Shown one piece after another: positions 27,487 to 36,612 of a stretch of 50,516 nt of DNA (its first letter is position 1; each line of letters opens with the position of its first letter). The translations under genes were made by a program, and so were the position numbers. The stretch spans positions 26,298 through 76,813 of the forward strand of contig NZ_LMPO01000006.1 of assembly GCF_001424385.1 (NCBI RefSeq), in the 5' to 3' direction. Below the pieces are notes generated by a model, which searched no databases, was not told the origin of the DNA, and was given only the letters and a program-made list of their open reading frames with translations. Origin of the DNA: Curtobacterium sp. Leaf183 (lineage in GTDB: Bacteria > Actinomycetota > Actinomycetes > Actinomycetales > Microbacteriaceae).

Positions 27487-28818
27487 TCACCTGCTGGGCG
27501 TGAGCCGGTAGACCAGACCGGCCGTGTCGTCCGTCACGTACAGGGCGCCGTCCGGTCCGGGAACGGCATCGACGGACCGTCCCCAGCGCGAGCCGGATGC
27601 CGTCTGGAAGCCCTCCACGATCGTGTGCGGCTGGCCGAGCGTCCCGCTGTCGTCGTCCCAGGCGCTGTAGGACACCGACGGTGGCCGCGGCGGCTGCCGG
27701 TTCCACGACCCGTGCGTCGTGATGAGCGCGCCGTCGGCGTACGCCTCCGGCAGCGCACTGCCCCGCGTGAAGACGAAGCCGATCGGCGCACTGTGTGCCG
27801 GCAGCCCGACCATGGTCGTGGTCACCGTGCCGCAGTCGAGCGCGCCGCCGTCGGGGTTGTTCGCCGGTTGCCGCACGTACCCCAGGTCGAGCAGGTCGGT
27901 CTTGCCGCGGGAGTCGGGGACGCAGTACGGCCACCCGAGCTCGGCGCCGCGGGTGATCCGGGTGACCTGGTCGTTCGGGTGCTCGTTGACGTACGCCTGG
28001 ACCCGCTGGCCGTACCTGCCCGTGCCGTCGTGGAACGGGTACGGCTGCTGGTCGGCCTGGTTCACCGCGGTGAAGAGCGTGCCGTCCGGGGCGTGGGCGA
28101 GGCCTTCGCCGTTGCGGACCCCGGTGGCCAGGAGCATGTCGTCGCTGCCGTCCAGCCCGACCTGCCGGATCACGGCGCGGTCGGGGTTCGCCTGCCGGTC
28201 GGCGCCGCTGTCGTTCGTGCCCGAGCCGATGTCGTAGGTGACGATGCCGTTCCGCACCGCGACGAACTTGCCGCCGTGGCCACCGGTCGGCAGGTCGTCG
28301 ACCAGCACCCGGCGATCGGTGAGTTCGCGGTTCCGCCAGTGCCACGTCACGATGCGCGAGTCCTCGCCGAGCACGACGACGGTCGCACCGTCCTGCTGCG
28401 TGACGGCCACGCCCTGGGGATCGTCGAGGCCCGACGCCAGGCGCTGCACCGACGGAGCGCGGTCGCCGCTGCGGGGCGTGAGTCGGAGGAGCTCCCCGCG
28501 GTCTCCGGTGGTCAGGAGCATGCTGCCGTCGGGCAGCCACGCCGCCATGCGCGCACCGTCGGCATCGGCCCACACCTGGGCCCGCCAGCCCGCGGGGACG
28601 CGCAGCGAGCGTCCTGATGCGGCACCGGCATCGGCCCCGTCCGCGACGGTGAGGCGGAACGCGCGCAGACCGTCCGACGGGCTGCCGGTGACCGCCGCGT
28701 TGCTGGCGGCGCCCGTCGGGGTGTCCTCGGTGCGCGCGTCGGTGGCGGTGCAGGCGCTGACGGTGGCGACCAGCAGCACTGCGGCCGCGACCCCGGTCAG
28801 GCGGTGGGTGGTCGACAT
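27487..28818 (-). CDS. Sugar dehydrogenase-like lipoprotein (PQQ/GSDH family)
   Basis: A 443-residue exported protein. The signal sequence ends in VATVSAC, a lipobox, so it is a lipid-anchored surface protein. The mature part is a beta-propeller of the soluble glucose/sorbosone dehydrogenase family, with motifs such as DDPQGVAV, GLAHAPDGTLFTAVN and THGSWNR. Members may use PQQ to oxidise sugars, but many are uncharacterised. GGAAGGAC precedes the ATG. Confidence 0.88.
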   Translation of the reverse strand: MSTTHRLTGVAAAVLLVATVSACTATDARTEDTPTGAASNAAVTGSPSDGLRAFRLTVADGADAGAASGRSLRVPAGWRAQVWADADGARMAAWLPDGSMLLTTGDRGELLRLTPRSGDRAPSVQRLASGLDDPQGVAVTQQDGATVVVLGEDSRIVTWHWRNRELTDRRVLVDDLPTGGHGGKFVAVRNGIVTYDIGSGTNDSGADRQANPDRAVIRQVGLDGSDDMLLATGVRNGEGLAHAPDGTLFTAVNQADQQPYPFHDGTGRYGQRVQAYVNEHPNDQVTRITRGAELGWPYCVPDSRGKTDLLDLGYVRQPANNPDGGALDCGTVTTTMVGLPAHSAPIGFVFTRGSALPEAYADGALITTHGSWNRQPPRPPSVSYSAWDDDSGTLGQPHTIVEGFQTASGSRWGRSVDAVPGPDGALYVTDDTAGLVYRLTPSR

Positions 28819-28947
28819 GGCGTGTCCTTCCGGTGGACTCCCGAGCGTGTCCGTCTCCGAGTGTCCACCCCCGCAGCACGGCGGACGCTGCGTAGGGTCG
28901 GGAACAGGATGACGCTGACGTCATCCGCACCCGACGGAGGGCACCGC

Positions 28948-29709
28948 ATGACATCCCCGTTCAGCCTCGACGGCCGGAGCGCCGTCGTCACCGGCGGCAA
29001 CCAGGGGCTCGGCAAGGCGTTCGCCTTCGGGCTCGCCGAGGCCGGCGCCCGCGTCGCGATCGTCGGTCGTTCCGCAGAACGGAACGCACGGGTCGCCATG
29101 GAGGCGGCCGAGGCCGGCCACGAGTTCGTCACCATCACCGCGGACATCACCGACGACGACCAGGTCACCCGCATGACCGACGAGGCCTTGGCAGCGTTCG
29201 GGCGGATCGACGTCCTGGTCAACAACGCCGGCACCTGCGTGCACGACGAGGCCTTCGCCGTCACGGACCAGGCGTGGGACGACGTGTTCGCGCTGAACGT
29301 CCGGGCGCTGTGGAAGGCGACGATCGCGGTCGGTGCCCACATGCGCGACGCCGGGTCCGGGTCGATCGTCAACATCGGCAGCATGTCCGGGATCATCGTG
29401 AACCGTCCGCAGTGGCAGCCCGCCTACAACGCGTCGAAGGCGGCGGTGCACCACCTGACGAAGTCGCTCGCGGTGGAGTGGGCGCCGTACGGCATCCGGG
29501 TGAACGCGCTCGCGCCGGGGTACGTGAAGACCGAGATGGCACCGGTCGACCGTCCTGAGTTCCAGCGCTACTGGGTCGAGGACACCCCGCAGCAGCGCTT
29601 CGCCCTGCCCGAGGAGATCGCGCCCAGCGTGGTGTTCCTGGCCAGCGACGCGGCGTCGTTCATCACCGGGTCCGTGCTGGTGGCGGACGGTGGGTACACC
29701 GCCGTCTGA
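28948..29709 (+). CDS. Short-chain dehydrogenase/reductase
   Basis: A 253-residue classical SDR. The cofactor motif is TGGNQGLGKAF, followed by NNAG, the catalytic Ser in IGSMSG, and YNASK with catalytic Tyr and Lys. The C-terminus SVLVADGGY is typical. GGAGGG lies six bases before the chosen ATG; upstream in-frame starts would add residues outside the family pattern. Similar to fructose- or glucose-type oxidoreductases; substrate not inferable. Confidence 0.92.
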   Translation: MTSPFSLDGRSAVVTGGNQGLGKAFAFGLAEAGARVAIVGRSAERNARVAMEAAEAGHEFVTITADITDDDQVTRMTDEALAAFGRIDVLVNNAGTCVHDEAFAVTDQAWDDVFALNVRALWKATIAVGAHMRDAGSGSIVNIGSMSGIIVNRPQWQPAYNASKAAVHHLTKSLAVEWAPYGIRVNALAPGYVKTEMAPVDRPEFQRYWVEDTPQQRFALPEEIAPSVVFLASDAASFITGSVLVADGGYTAV

Positions 29710-29720
29710 CGACGCGTCGG

Positions 29721-29758
29721 ACGGGAGGCTCGTGGCGGGGCCGCCACGGGCCTCCCGT
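29721..29758. repeat. 38-bp intergenic palindrome, copy 3
   Basis: Near-perfect 38-bp palindrome with the same ends (ACGGGAGGC, CCTCCCGT) as the other two copies. It lies between the converging SDR and arsC genes, so a bidirectional terminator role fits. Confidence 0.75.
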
Positions 29759-29779
29759 CCGGTGCCGGGCCGGGCTGGG

Positions 29780-30181
29780 TCAGGCGGTGAGCTCGGCGAC
29801 CAGCGCCGCGACCCGGCGGCGGACGTCGTCGCGGATCGGGCGGACCGCGTCGAGCGGCTGCCCCGCGGGGTCGGCGAGGTCCCAGTCCTCGTAGCGCTTG
29901 CCGGGGAAGACGGGACAGGCGTCGCCGCAGCCCATCGTGACGACGACGTCGGCGTGGCGCACGGAGTCGGTCGTCAGGACCTTCGGCTGCTCGCCCGTGA
30001 TGTCGATGCCCTCCTCGGCCATCGCCTGCACGGCGACGGGGTTCACGTGCTCCGCGGGCTCGGAGCCGGCGGAGAACACGTCGACGCGGTCCCCGGCCAG
30101 GTGCCGCAGGTACGCGGCGGCCATCTGGGAGCGGCCGGCGTTGTGGACGCAGACGAACAGGACGGCGGGCTTGTCGGGCAT
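29780..30181 (-). CDS. arsC: Arsenate reductase, low-MW phosphatase type
   Basis: A 133-residue LMW-PTPase-fold arsenate reductase. The P-loop is Cys11-V-H-N-A-G-Arg17-S, and later Cys residues (GCGDACP) are the expected shuttle cysteines. It reduces arsenate for export, with thioredoxin or mycothiol as donor. GGAGGA precedes the ATG. No arsB or Acr3 pump or arsR is nearby, so it stands alone. Confidence 0.92.
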   Translation of the reverse strand: MPDKPAVLFVCVHNAGRSQMAAAYLRHLAGDRVDVFSAGSEPAEHVNPVAVQAMAEEGIDITGEQPKVLTTDSVRHADVVVTMGCGDACPVFPGKRYEDWDLADPAGQPLDAVRPIRDDVRRRVAALVAELTA

Positions 30182-30262
30182 CGGCGGGTTCCTCCAGTGG
30201 GGGTGGGTGCAGCGTCGAGGGTACCGATCGCGGATGTCGGCTGCGGCCCGTAGCGTCGGGCC

Positions 30263-31369
30263 ATGACCGCGATGTGGATCGACGACGACACCATCACCGA
30301 CCTCCGGGCGCGGCTGCGGGCGACCCGGTGGCCAGACGCTCCCCAGGGCACCGGGTGGTCACTCGGCGTCGACGTGGACGAACTGCGTGACCTGGTGGCG
30401 TACTGGGCCGACGGGTTCGACTTCGACGCCCACCGCGACGCCCTGGCCGCGCTGCCGAGTCGCCGGGTGGAGGTCGATGGCATCGGTGTGAACGTGCTCG
30501 TCGCCCCCTCGACGGCGTCCGACCGTGCGGCGCTGCCGCTGCTGCTCGCGCACGGCTGGCCCGACTCGACGTGGCGCTACCGCAAGGTGCTTCCGCTGTT
30601 GACCGCCGCCGGGTTCGACGTCGTCGTGCCGGACATGCCCGGGTACGGGTTCTCCGACGTGCCGCCGCAGGTGCTCGACGCCCGTCAGGTCGCGGGCCTG
30701 TGGGCGACGCTGATGACCTCGCTCGGCCATGAGCGGTTCGCCGTCGCCGGCGGGGACATCGGCACGCACGTCGCCCGGTACCTGGCGCTCGACCACCCCG
30801 ACCGCGTGGTCGCCGTGCACCGCATCGACGGCGGGCTGCCGTGGCCCGGCATCGACGTGTCGACGCTCTCCCCGCCGGAGCGGGACTTCGTGGCCGCGAC
30901 CACCGCGTGGCGCGACACCGAAGGCGCGTACGCGATGATGCACCGAACGAAGCCGCAGACCGCCGCGGTCGGGTTGACCGACTCACCGGCCGGGCTGGCC
31001 GCGTGGATCGTCGAGAAGCTGCGGTCGTGGAGCGACTGCGACGGGGACCTCTGGTCGGTGTACACGCGAGACGACGTGCTCGCGCTCGTGACCGAGTACT
31101 GGGCGACGGGCTCGATCGGCTCCGCGATGCGGATGTACCACGCGAACGCGGCGATCCCGCCCGAGCAATCTGCACGTCGGGTCGAGGCGCCGTCGGGGTT
31201 CTCGCTGTACCCGGGCGACCTGGTGACGGCGCCGCGGGAGTGGCTCGAGCGGACCACGAACCTGGTGTACCTGTCCGAGCCCGCGCGGGGAGGGCACTTC
31301 GCTCCCGTCGAGCAGCCGGAGTCGTACGTTGCCGAGCTGGTCGCGTTCCTCGAGCCGTTCCGGGAGTGA
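30263..31369 (+). CDS. Epoxide hydrolase (EHN-type alpha/beta hydrolase)
   Basis: A 368-residue protein with an N-terminal epoxide hydrolase domain and an alpha/beta fold. The oxyanion motif HGWP is at 97-100, the nucleophile is Asp165 (GGDIGTH), and the catalytic His is in GGHFAPVEQPE near the C-terminus. Two lid tyrosines are plausible. It would open epoxides to diols. It is the last gene before tRNA-Arg. Confidence 0.9.
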   Translation: MTAMWIDDDTITDLRARLRATRWPDAPQGTGWSLGVDVDELRDLVAYWADGFDFDAHRDALAALPSRRVEVDGIGVNVLVAPSTASDRAALPLLLAHGWPDSTWRYRKVLPLLTAAGFDVVVPDMPGYGFSDVPPQVLDARQVAGLWATLMTSLGHERFAVAGGDIGTHVARYLALDHPDRVVAVHRIDGGLPWPGIDVSTLSPPERDFVAATTAWRDTEGAYAMMHRTKPQTAAVGLTDSPAGLAAWIVEKLRSWSDCDGDLWSVYTRDDVLALVTEYWATGSIGSAMRMYHANAAIPPEQSARRVEAPSGFSLYPGDLVTAPREWLERTTNLVYLSEPARGGHFAPVEQPESYVAELVAFLEPFRE

Positions 31370-31402
31370 CCGTGCGGCACGTTCGCTAGAGTGGGCGGGC
31401 CG

Positions 31403-31477
31403 GCCTCTGTAGCTCAATGGAAGAGCAGTTCCGTCCTAAGGAAAGGGTTGGGGGTTCGAGTCCCTCCAGGGGCACCA
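31403..31477 (+). tRNA. tRNA-Arg (anticodon CCU)
   Basis: A 72-base cloverleaf plus encoded CCA. Acceptor stem GCCTCTG/CAGGGGC, D-arm with AGCTC...GAGC, anticodon loop GTCCTAA with CCT, and T-loop TTCGAGT. The sequence character changes immediately after it, so it may be the insertion site of the element that follows. Confidence 0.92.
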
Positions 31478-31718
31478 GTACCCGGTCGCCACGTCGTGTC
31501 GAGCGACAAGGGTTTTTGTCAGTAGTTCACGCGTTCCGTCAGGGAGATGACCTGCGCTGTTGCAAGACAGCTGGCGGGCGGACAGCCCTGGCCGCGTCCT
31601 GTAGAGCGTCCGGTGCTCGTCGCCTCGCGCTCCGTTGGCGTTCGGTCGGCGGCGGCTTCTCGAGCGACGGTGCGGAGGATTCGCTGGCGTGGCGCTGCTG
31701 TAGTGCGTCGATGTGGAC

Positions 31719-31755
31719 GGACACCATCACGGTGGCGTTCCACGGCATGTTCTCG
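31719..31755 (+). repeat. 37-bp direct repeat, copy 1
   Basis: Two blocks, ACCATCACGGTGGC and GGCATGTTCTCG, separated by seven bases. The second copy is at 31987-32023; both blocks are identical while the spacer differs at six of seven positions. Confidence 0.7.
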
Positions 31756-31986
31756 AGGTCTGTCGGGCTTCTCGACAAGCCCCGTTGTTGTTGTGGGTTC
31801 CAAGCGAAAGTGTCCGATTCCAGACTTTTGTGTCCACTGATCAGCACCACGTCCTAGAGCAACAGGTCGTCCCGGTCCTCACTGACGATGTCCGGTGCCA
31901 ACAGCCGCGATCTTGACCCCTGGCCGCCGCAAGGGCGTTGTCGGTAGTGCGAGAATCTCGCGACAGGTGGTCGTTACCGAACTAGC

Positions 31987-32023
31987 TGAGACCATCACGG
32001 TGGCATCTTGGGGCATGTTCTCG
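31987..32023 (+). repeat. 37-bp direct repeat, copy 2
   Basis: Second copy of the two-block element, 268 bp from the first, same orientation. Confidence 0.7.
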
Positions 32024-32063
32024 TGGACCGCGGAGGGTTGTCCCCTCCCGCCGTTGTCGTCCG

Positions 32064-32127
32064 CCAACCAACCTGTCCAACTGCCACACAACGTGTCCTG
32101 AAATACGGAGTTGGACAGGTTGTTTGG
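32064..32127. repeat. 19-bp inverted repeat around 26 bp
   Basis: CCAACCAACCTGTCCAACT (32064-32082) is repeated inverted at 32109-32127 with one mismatch, leaving a 26-bp loop. It could be a recombination site, transposon remnant or RNA hairpin. Confidence 0.75.
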
Positions 32128-32552
32128 CAGCGCGGACAGCCACGTCGACTAGTGCCAGGCTCAGCCCTCGTGCGCCGGGAGGCGTCCGTATAGCGCGCGT
32201 GAACTGAGATAGCCCGCGTACCACCTATGTGAGACAGGGTTAACTGCGGAGCAGGGCCGTAGGAGTCCGAAGCCCCCGCCGGCATCTCGTGGCTCAATGG
32301 CGAACCGCCGAAGGGACGCTGCGTTCAGCGTCCATTCACGCCTAGCGGTGACTTGGCTCTGGCGGTCTAGTAGACGTCGCTCGCCTGCTCGGGCGTGAGA
32401 TGACGGATGTCGGCGAAGAGCTGAGTCGCAAGGCCTGCTCGGCCGCGGAGCGCGACACTCAGGTCTGGTGCGCGGCTATGTCGGGGCCAACTTCTAAACT
32501 TGAGCAGACGTGCAGCTTCTTCTACGCGCTGTGCCAAGAGGGAGGGTGGCGG

Positions 32553-34442
32553 ATGGCGATTGGGTACAGGGCCGTACTGCGCCTAACGAGGGGTCAGAGC
32601 GCGGTCGCGGCGGCGGAGGAGCAGGTACGCACCTGGCTGAAGGGCAAGGTCGGCAAGCGACCTGCCCAGCAGGCCCGTGTCGACTGGGACGGCCCCGGGC
32701 ACTACGCCATCGGCCGAGGTCTCGAGCTGCTTGTCGTGCACGCCGATCACGACGAGCAGACGCCCCGCAGGTTGTACAGGATCATCGAAGCGAACCCGTC
32801 TGGCCGGTGGATCGTGTCCGTGTACGCGGGCACCCTCGTGTCGAAGCGCGGCGGCGAGCAGACCATCGTCGTCGAGGTCGACCTCTCCGGGGCCGACCGG
32901 GAGGCAGCACTAGCGAAGGTGGCGCCACCGAAGATCGTGCGCACGCTGCTGGACACGTACGACGCCAGCGACGGGTCCGTGCAACTTACCGGAACACCAA
33001 ATGTTGTTCGCTCCGCTCAGATCGAGGATCTGCTTGCTGCGATTGCCGACCCGAATCGCACGGCATCAGTTGTCGTCGCGCTCTCGCCCGCACGTGATCT
33101 TGATGACGCATGGCGGAAAGTCGTCGGGAGCCTCACCCGGCAAAGCGTGGGCGTTACAGCGGCGTACGTCGTGTATCACGATGCCGCCGAAGCATTCGCC
33201 GAAGCGCTGCCGGTAAGCCACCGCTTCCACCCCGGCCAGATTCGCACGTTCCTTCCTGACGTTGAATTCGACAGTCCCAGTGACGCCATTCGCCACCGAT
33301 GGTTGGCACTGCCCACTCTGACCCGTTCGTTGCAGCGAGGCCGGGTTGCAGAGCCGCTGCAACGTCGCCATGGAGAAGACGCTCGCCGCCGCTTCGTCGA
33401 GGCCCAGCTGCCTGCGGACGTGCAGCGCATGATCGAGCTGTTGCGACGCAGCGAGACCGGCATCGAGCGCGCGGCTCGGGTGCAGGCAATCGTTGCCAAG
33501 GCTCGAGCAGTCACCCCGCTCCCGGCGCAGCAGCCAGTTGCGACCGAATCGGCGAGTGATGTAGCTCAGAGTGCTCCCGAGGCACCCGCAGCCTCGTCGC
33601 CATGGCGTGAACGCATCACGGCGATGCTTCGCCGTTGGCTAGGACGCGATCCCGCGCTGCCGAAGGAGCTGGACGACCTTGATACGTTCATTGAGGCCAA
33701 AGTCGCTGAAGTGCAGGTCGCAACCGACCAGCTAGCGGAAGCAGCGGGCTCCGTTGAGAACTTGCAAGCGGAAGTGGTGCGGCTACGCCGCGAACGCGAG
33801 GACATGGAACTCGAGTGGGCCGTCGCGCTCGAGGCGCGCCAAAACGCCGATCGAGATAACACGGTGTTGCGCCGCCGTCTCGCTGCAAGCCGGCAACCTG
33901 GCGATGCCTACGTCGAGCCGGACACCGAAGACTGGGCTGCGCCAAGCACCGTCGAGGAACTGGTTCGTCGGCTCACTGCGGGCGACGATGAACACCACGT
34001 GACGGCTCGGGTTGTCTTTACCGGCGACGACGACGGGGCGATCGAGATCGACCGCCGCTACCCATCCGGGGTTTACGCCACCGCGTTCTGGTTGCACGTC
34101 CGCGTCCTCCATGACTACGCCGAAGCCCGGCTCAACGGCTTCAACGGGGGTCTGCACATGTATCTCGGTGCAGATGCCGTCGCTGGCACCAAGTGCCCGC
34201 CCGGACAGCACGCCGCAAAGGAAAGCCAGACCGTGCTCAATAACACGAGGTGGTCGGCAGAGCGCGTGTTCTCCGTCCCCACAACCGTTCGTGAGGGCGG
34301 CACGGTCCTCATGGAAGCGCATTTCAAGCCGACTTGGCGCGACACCTTCGCACCGCGCTTGTACTACTACGACGACGTTGCAGGGACCGGGAAGGTCTAT
34401 ATCGGCTACATCGGCCGGCACCTGACGAACACCCAGACCTGA
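32553..34442 (+). CDS. Large protein of unknown function with coiled-coil middle
   Basis: A 629-residue protein that I do not recognise. The N-terminal half (about 1-320) is a mixed alpha/beta region without a known motif. Residues about 330-350 are an Ala/Pro linker, then a basic segment (WRERITAMLRRWLGRDP) and a coiled coil of about 80 residues (IEAKVAEVQVATDQLAEAA onward). The C-terminal domain (about 470-629) is aromatic-rich and ends in APRLYYYDD and KVYIGYIGRHL; similar ends recur in actinobacterial hypothetical proteins as far as I recall. No signal or membrane helix is present. The ATG behind GAGGGAGGG is preferred over a frame start 153 bp upstream. No partner gene overlaps it. Confidence 0.75.
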   Translation: MAIGYRAVLRLTRGQSAVAAAEEQVRTWLKGKVGKRPAQQARVDWDGPGHYAIGRGLELLVVHADHDEQTPRRLYRIIEANPSGRWIVSVYAGTLVSKRGGEQTIVVEVDLSGADREAALAKVAPPKIVRTLLDTYDASDGSVQLTGTPNVVRSAQIEDLLAAIADPNRTASVVVALSPARDLDDAWRKVVGSLTRQSVGVTAAYVVYHDAAEAFAEALPVSHRFHPGQIRTFLPDVEFDSPSDAIRHRWLALPTLTRSLQRGRVAEPLQRRHGEDARRRFVEAQLPADVQRMIELLRRSETGIERAARVQAIVAKARAVTPLPAQQPVATESASDVAQSAPEAPAASSPWRERITAMLRRWLGRDPALPKELDDLDTFIEAKVAEVQVATDQLAEAAGSVENLQAEVVRLRREREDMELEWAVALEARQNADRDNTVLRRRLAASRQPGDAYVEPDTEDWAAPSTVEELVRRLTAGDDEHHVTARVVFTGDDDGAIEIDRRYPSGVYATAFWLHVRVLHDYAEARLNGFNGGLHMYLGADAVAGTKCPPGQHAAKESQTVLNNTRWSAERVFSVPTTVREGGTVLMEAHFKPTWRDTFAPRLYYYDDVAGTGKVYIGYIGRHLTNTQT

Positions 34443-34654
34443 GCACCTCGAGCTCACATTCGGCGCGCCGCTTCGACGCGAGTGCGAGCCCAGTGTGGTT
34501 CGACCTAGCAGGACGTACGCGCGACCGACGTACTGCTGCCCGATAGCGGATCGCCTACTGGGATGGGCCTCCCGTTCCTTCCCCTTGCACGTGTTGCGGC
34601 CTGCGGAGCGTTCTGGGAAGCTGGTCGGCTTTGCTCATTCACTAGGGGGTTGCC

Positions 34655-35494
34655 GTGTCCACTCATGACCAGATCGAGACCAACCGGGCGAACTGGGACG
34701 AACGAGTTTCAGATCACCTCGTCGCCTACAAGGCGGCTGAGTTCGCCGACGACCCCTCCGCCAACCGGGTCATGTTCGAAGCCACGGTCATGGCTCCCCA
34801 CCTCCCCGATGGGTCTCTCACCGGGCTCGACGTCGTGCACCTTCAATGCCACATCGGGGTTGACTCGATCAGCCTCGCCAGGCTTGGGGCACGAGTCGTC
34901 GGCACCGACTTCTCCGGTGACGCGATCGCAGCAGCCACCTCGCTTGCTGCTCGGGCCGGCGTCGATGCGTCCTTCGTCCAGACATCCAACGAAGACGCCC
35001 CCGATCAGCTCGGCCGGCAATTCGATGTTGTCTACACAACCGTCGGCGTCCTCGCGTGGCTCCCGGACCTCACCACGTGGGCGCGCGCCGTCGAACGGCT
35101 CCTGAAACCGGGCGGGCTGTTCTTCCTCTACGAAGCACACCCCATGGTCATGACCCTCCAATACGACCGACAAGACACCGCCCTCGTCGTCACCGAGCCG
35201 TACTTCGGAGCGGGCGAAGCCCAACGATTCGACTCCGGGACCACGTACGCGAGCGACACCCTTCTTACGAACCGAACCACGTACGAGTGGCCCCACTCCC
35301 TGGACGAAATCTTCACCTCGATTTTGGCTGCGGGGCTTCAAATCGAAGCCTTCCACGAATACACCGCCATGCCATGGGAGCCCATTCCGAATCTCGTCAA
35401 GACGCCGGCTGGTTACGCGCTTGCTGACGGCAACGAACGCGTGCCAATGATGTTCTCTATCGCTGCGCGGAAGCATCACCACCCGTCTCGTTAG
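34655..35494 (+). CDS. Class I SAM-dependent methyltransferase
   Basis: A 279-residue methyltransferase. Motif I appears as GLDVVHLQCHIGVDS, motif II as RVVGTDFSGDAI, and the post-motif region as FDVVYTTVGVLAWLPDL. LKPGGLFFLYEAHP is typical of this fold. It starts with GTG behind AGGGGG. Members of this sub-family act on small molecules; the substrate is unknown. Confidence 0.88.
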   Translation: MSTHDQIETNRANWDERVSDHLVAYKAAEFADDPSANRVMFEATVMAPHLPDGSLTGLDVVHLQCHIGVDSISLARLGARVVGTDFSGDAIAAATSLAARAGVDASFVQTSNEDAPDQLGRQFDVVYTTVGVLAWLPDLTTWARAVERLLKPGGLFFLYEAHPMVMTLQYDRQDTALVVTEPYFGAGEAQRFDSGTTYASDTLLTNRTTYEWPHSLDEIFTSILAAGLQIEAFHEYTAMPWEPIPNLVKTPAGYALADGNERVPMMFSIAARKHHHPSR

Positions 35495-35548
35495 CCGATC
35501 GTCCAGCGGTGCCTGGCGAACTCAGCCTCCTCGTGGGAGCTTGGGACG

Positions 35549-35953
35549 ATGCAGCACAACGACGTGACGCTCACCTGGCGTTCGATAATCAGTGACGACG
35601 AGCTAGCAGGCCTCACCGCGGCTCATGGAGGGTCACCCGAACCCGGCTGGTGGGACCGGATAAGTCCGCACTCCCTGGGCTGGGTCGCGGGCAGAGCCCC
35701 CGGTGGTGAGCTGGTCGGCTTCGTCAACGTCGCCTGGGATGGTGCAGACCATGCGTTTCTCATCGACGCGAAGACGCATCCGACCTACCAACATCGGGGC
35801 CTTGGAACAGCGGTGGTCCGCTACGCCGTCGACGCGGTCCGATCCGCCGGCTGCGAGTGGTTGTTCGTCGACTACGGCGAGGACATGGTGCCCTTCTACG
35901 AGGGGGCCTGCGGCTTCCGACCCACCCACGCCGGCCTCGTGCGTCTGCGCTGA
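35549..35953 (+). CDS. GNAT acetyltransferase
   Basis: A 134-residue N-acetyltransferase. The acetyl-CoA motif is seen in HPTYQHRGLGTAVVRYAV and motif B in FYEGACGFRP. It is short but complete for the family. It lies 54 bp after the methyltransferase gene, same direction. Substrate unknown. Confidence 0.87.
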   Translation: MQHNDVTLTWRSIISDDELAGLTAAHGGSPEPGWWDRISPHSLGWVAGRAPGGELVGFVNVAWDGADHAFLIDAKTHPTYQHRGLGTAVVRYAVDAVRSAGCEWLFVDYGEDMVPFYEGACGFRPTHAGLVRLR

Positions 35954-36039
35954 TCCCGCGTCTCGATAGCCCTTGGACTTTCGAGGCTCAGATCCTTCGT
36001 CCAACAACCGGCCGGGCAACAGCTGATCGTTCGTATCCG

Positions 36040-36612
36040 TCACAGCGGTCGTGCCAGCGCGGCGAGCTGGAGTGCTTGCACGGAACGGAGGTGTTGTTCC
36101 GAGCGGTGGCGGCCGTTGGCGGGAGACGGATGTGGTGTTGCGATGACCGGAAGGAGTCGGGGGTGCTCGTCCAGGGTGAGGTGTCGCATGATGCCGTCGA
36201 GGGCGACGGCCCCGTACGTGACGATCGCAGTGAGCGCGGGGAGGGCCGCGAGCAGTGCGGCGAGGGCATGCCGCCCCTCGTCGATGTCCGCGAGCCGCAC
36301 GCGGCCGGGGACTTCCCATGGGATGAGATTCCAGCGGAGGTACTCGTTGCGTGCGAGTCCGGACTCGATGCGGGCTGCGCGGAACGCGGCCGCGGTCGGG
36401 CCCGGGTTGTCCTCGCTGCAGATCGCTGCGTGCGCTGCGGCGATGGTCTGGGGGCCGGGCGACTGCATCAGGACCAGGACGCGGCTGGATGTACCGCCGG
36501 ATCGTGGGTCGAAGCTCGGGACGAACCGTCGCGAGCCGTCCGGTGCGGTGCGCCATGTCTCGGCGAGAGCGTTCAGCGATCGAACGTCCGCGAGCTCCTC
36601 GGCGGTGCTCAC
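36040..36612 (-). CDS. Uracil-DNA glycosylase-superfamily protein
   Basis: A 190-residue protein of the uracil-DNA glycosylase superfamily. The N-terminal active-site loop VLMQSPGPQ replaces the usual GxDPG and the C-terminal ATPHPSPAN is the His-containing motif. It may remove uracil or another base from DNA. The start is GTG, overlapping the stop of the upstream TDT channel gene by four bases (GTGA), so the two are coupled. Some relatives of this type accompany transport or mobile modules. The enzymatic specificity is unproven. Confidence 0.78.
   Translation of the reverse strand: MSTAEELADVRSLNALAETWRTAPDGSRRFVPSFDPRSGGTSSRVLVLMQSPGPQTIAAAHAAICSEDNPGPTAAAFRAARIESGLARNEYLRWNLIPWEVPGRVRLADIDEGRHALAALLAALPALTAIVTYGAVALDGIMRHLTLDEHPRLLPVIATPHPSPANGRHRSEQHLRSVQALQLAALARPL

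Larger units (their letters stand above)
31478..32552. other. Gene-poor region after tRNA-Arg
   Basis: No reading frame here has a convincing start, codon use or family. The region is visibly less GC-rich than the core and has patchy composition. It contains two 37-bp direct repeats (31719-31755 and 31987-32023) and a strong inverted repeat (32064-32127). It may hold decayed mobile-element sequence or a regulatory or untranslated RNA locus. Confidence 0.6.

Noticed and set aside
31539..32091. Minus-strand frames sharing ENMP..ATVMVS as two related small proteins
   Set aside because: The shared stretch is conserved at every base and surrounded by unrelated sequence, which fits a DNA repeat and not a gene family; no starts or ribosome sites support translation.
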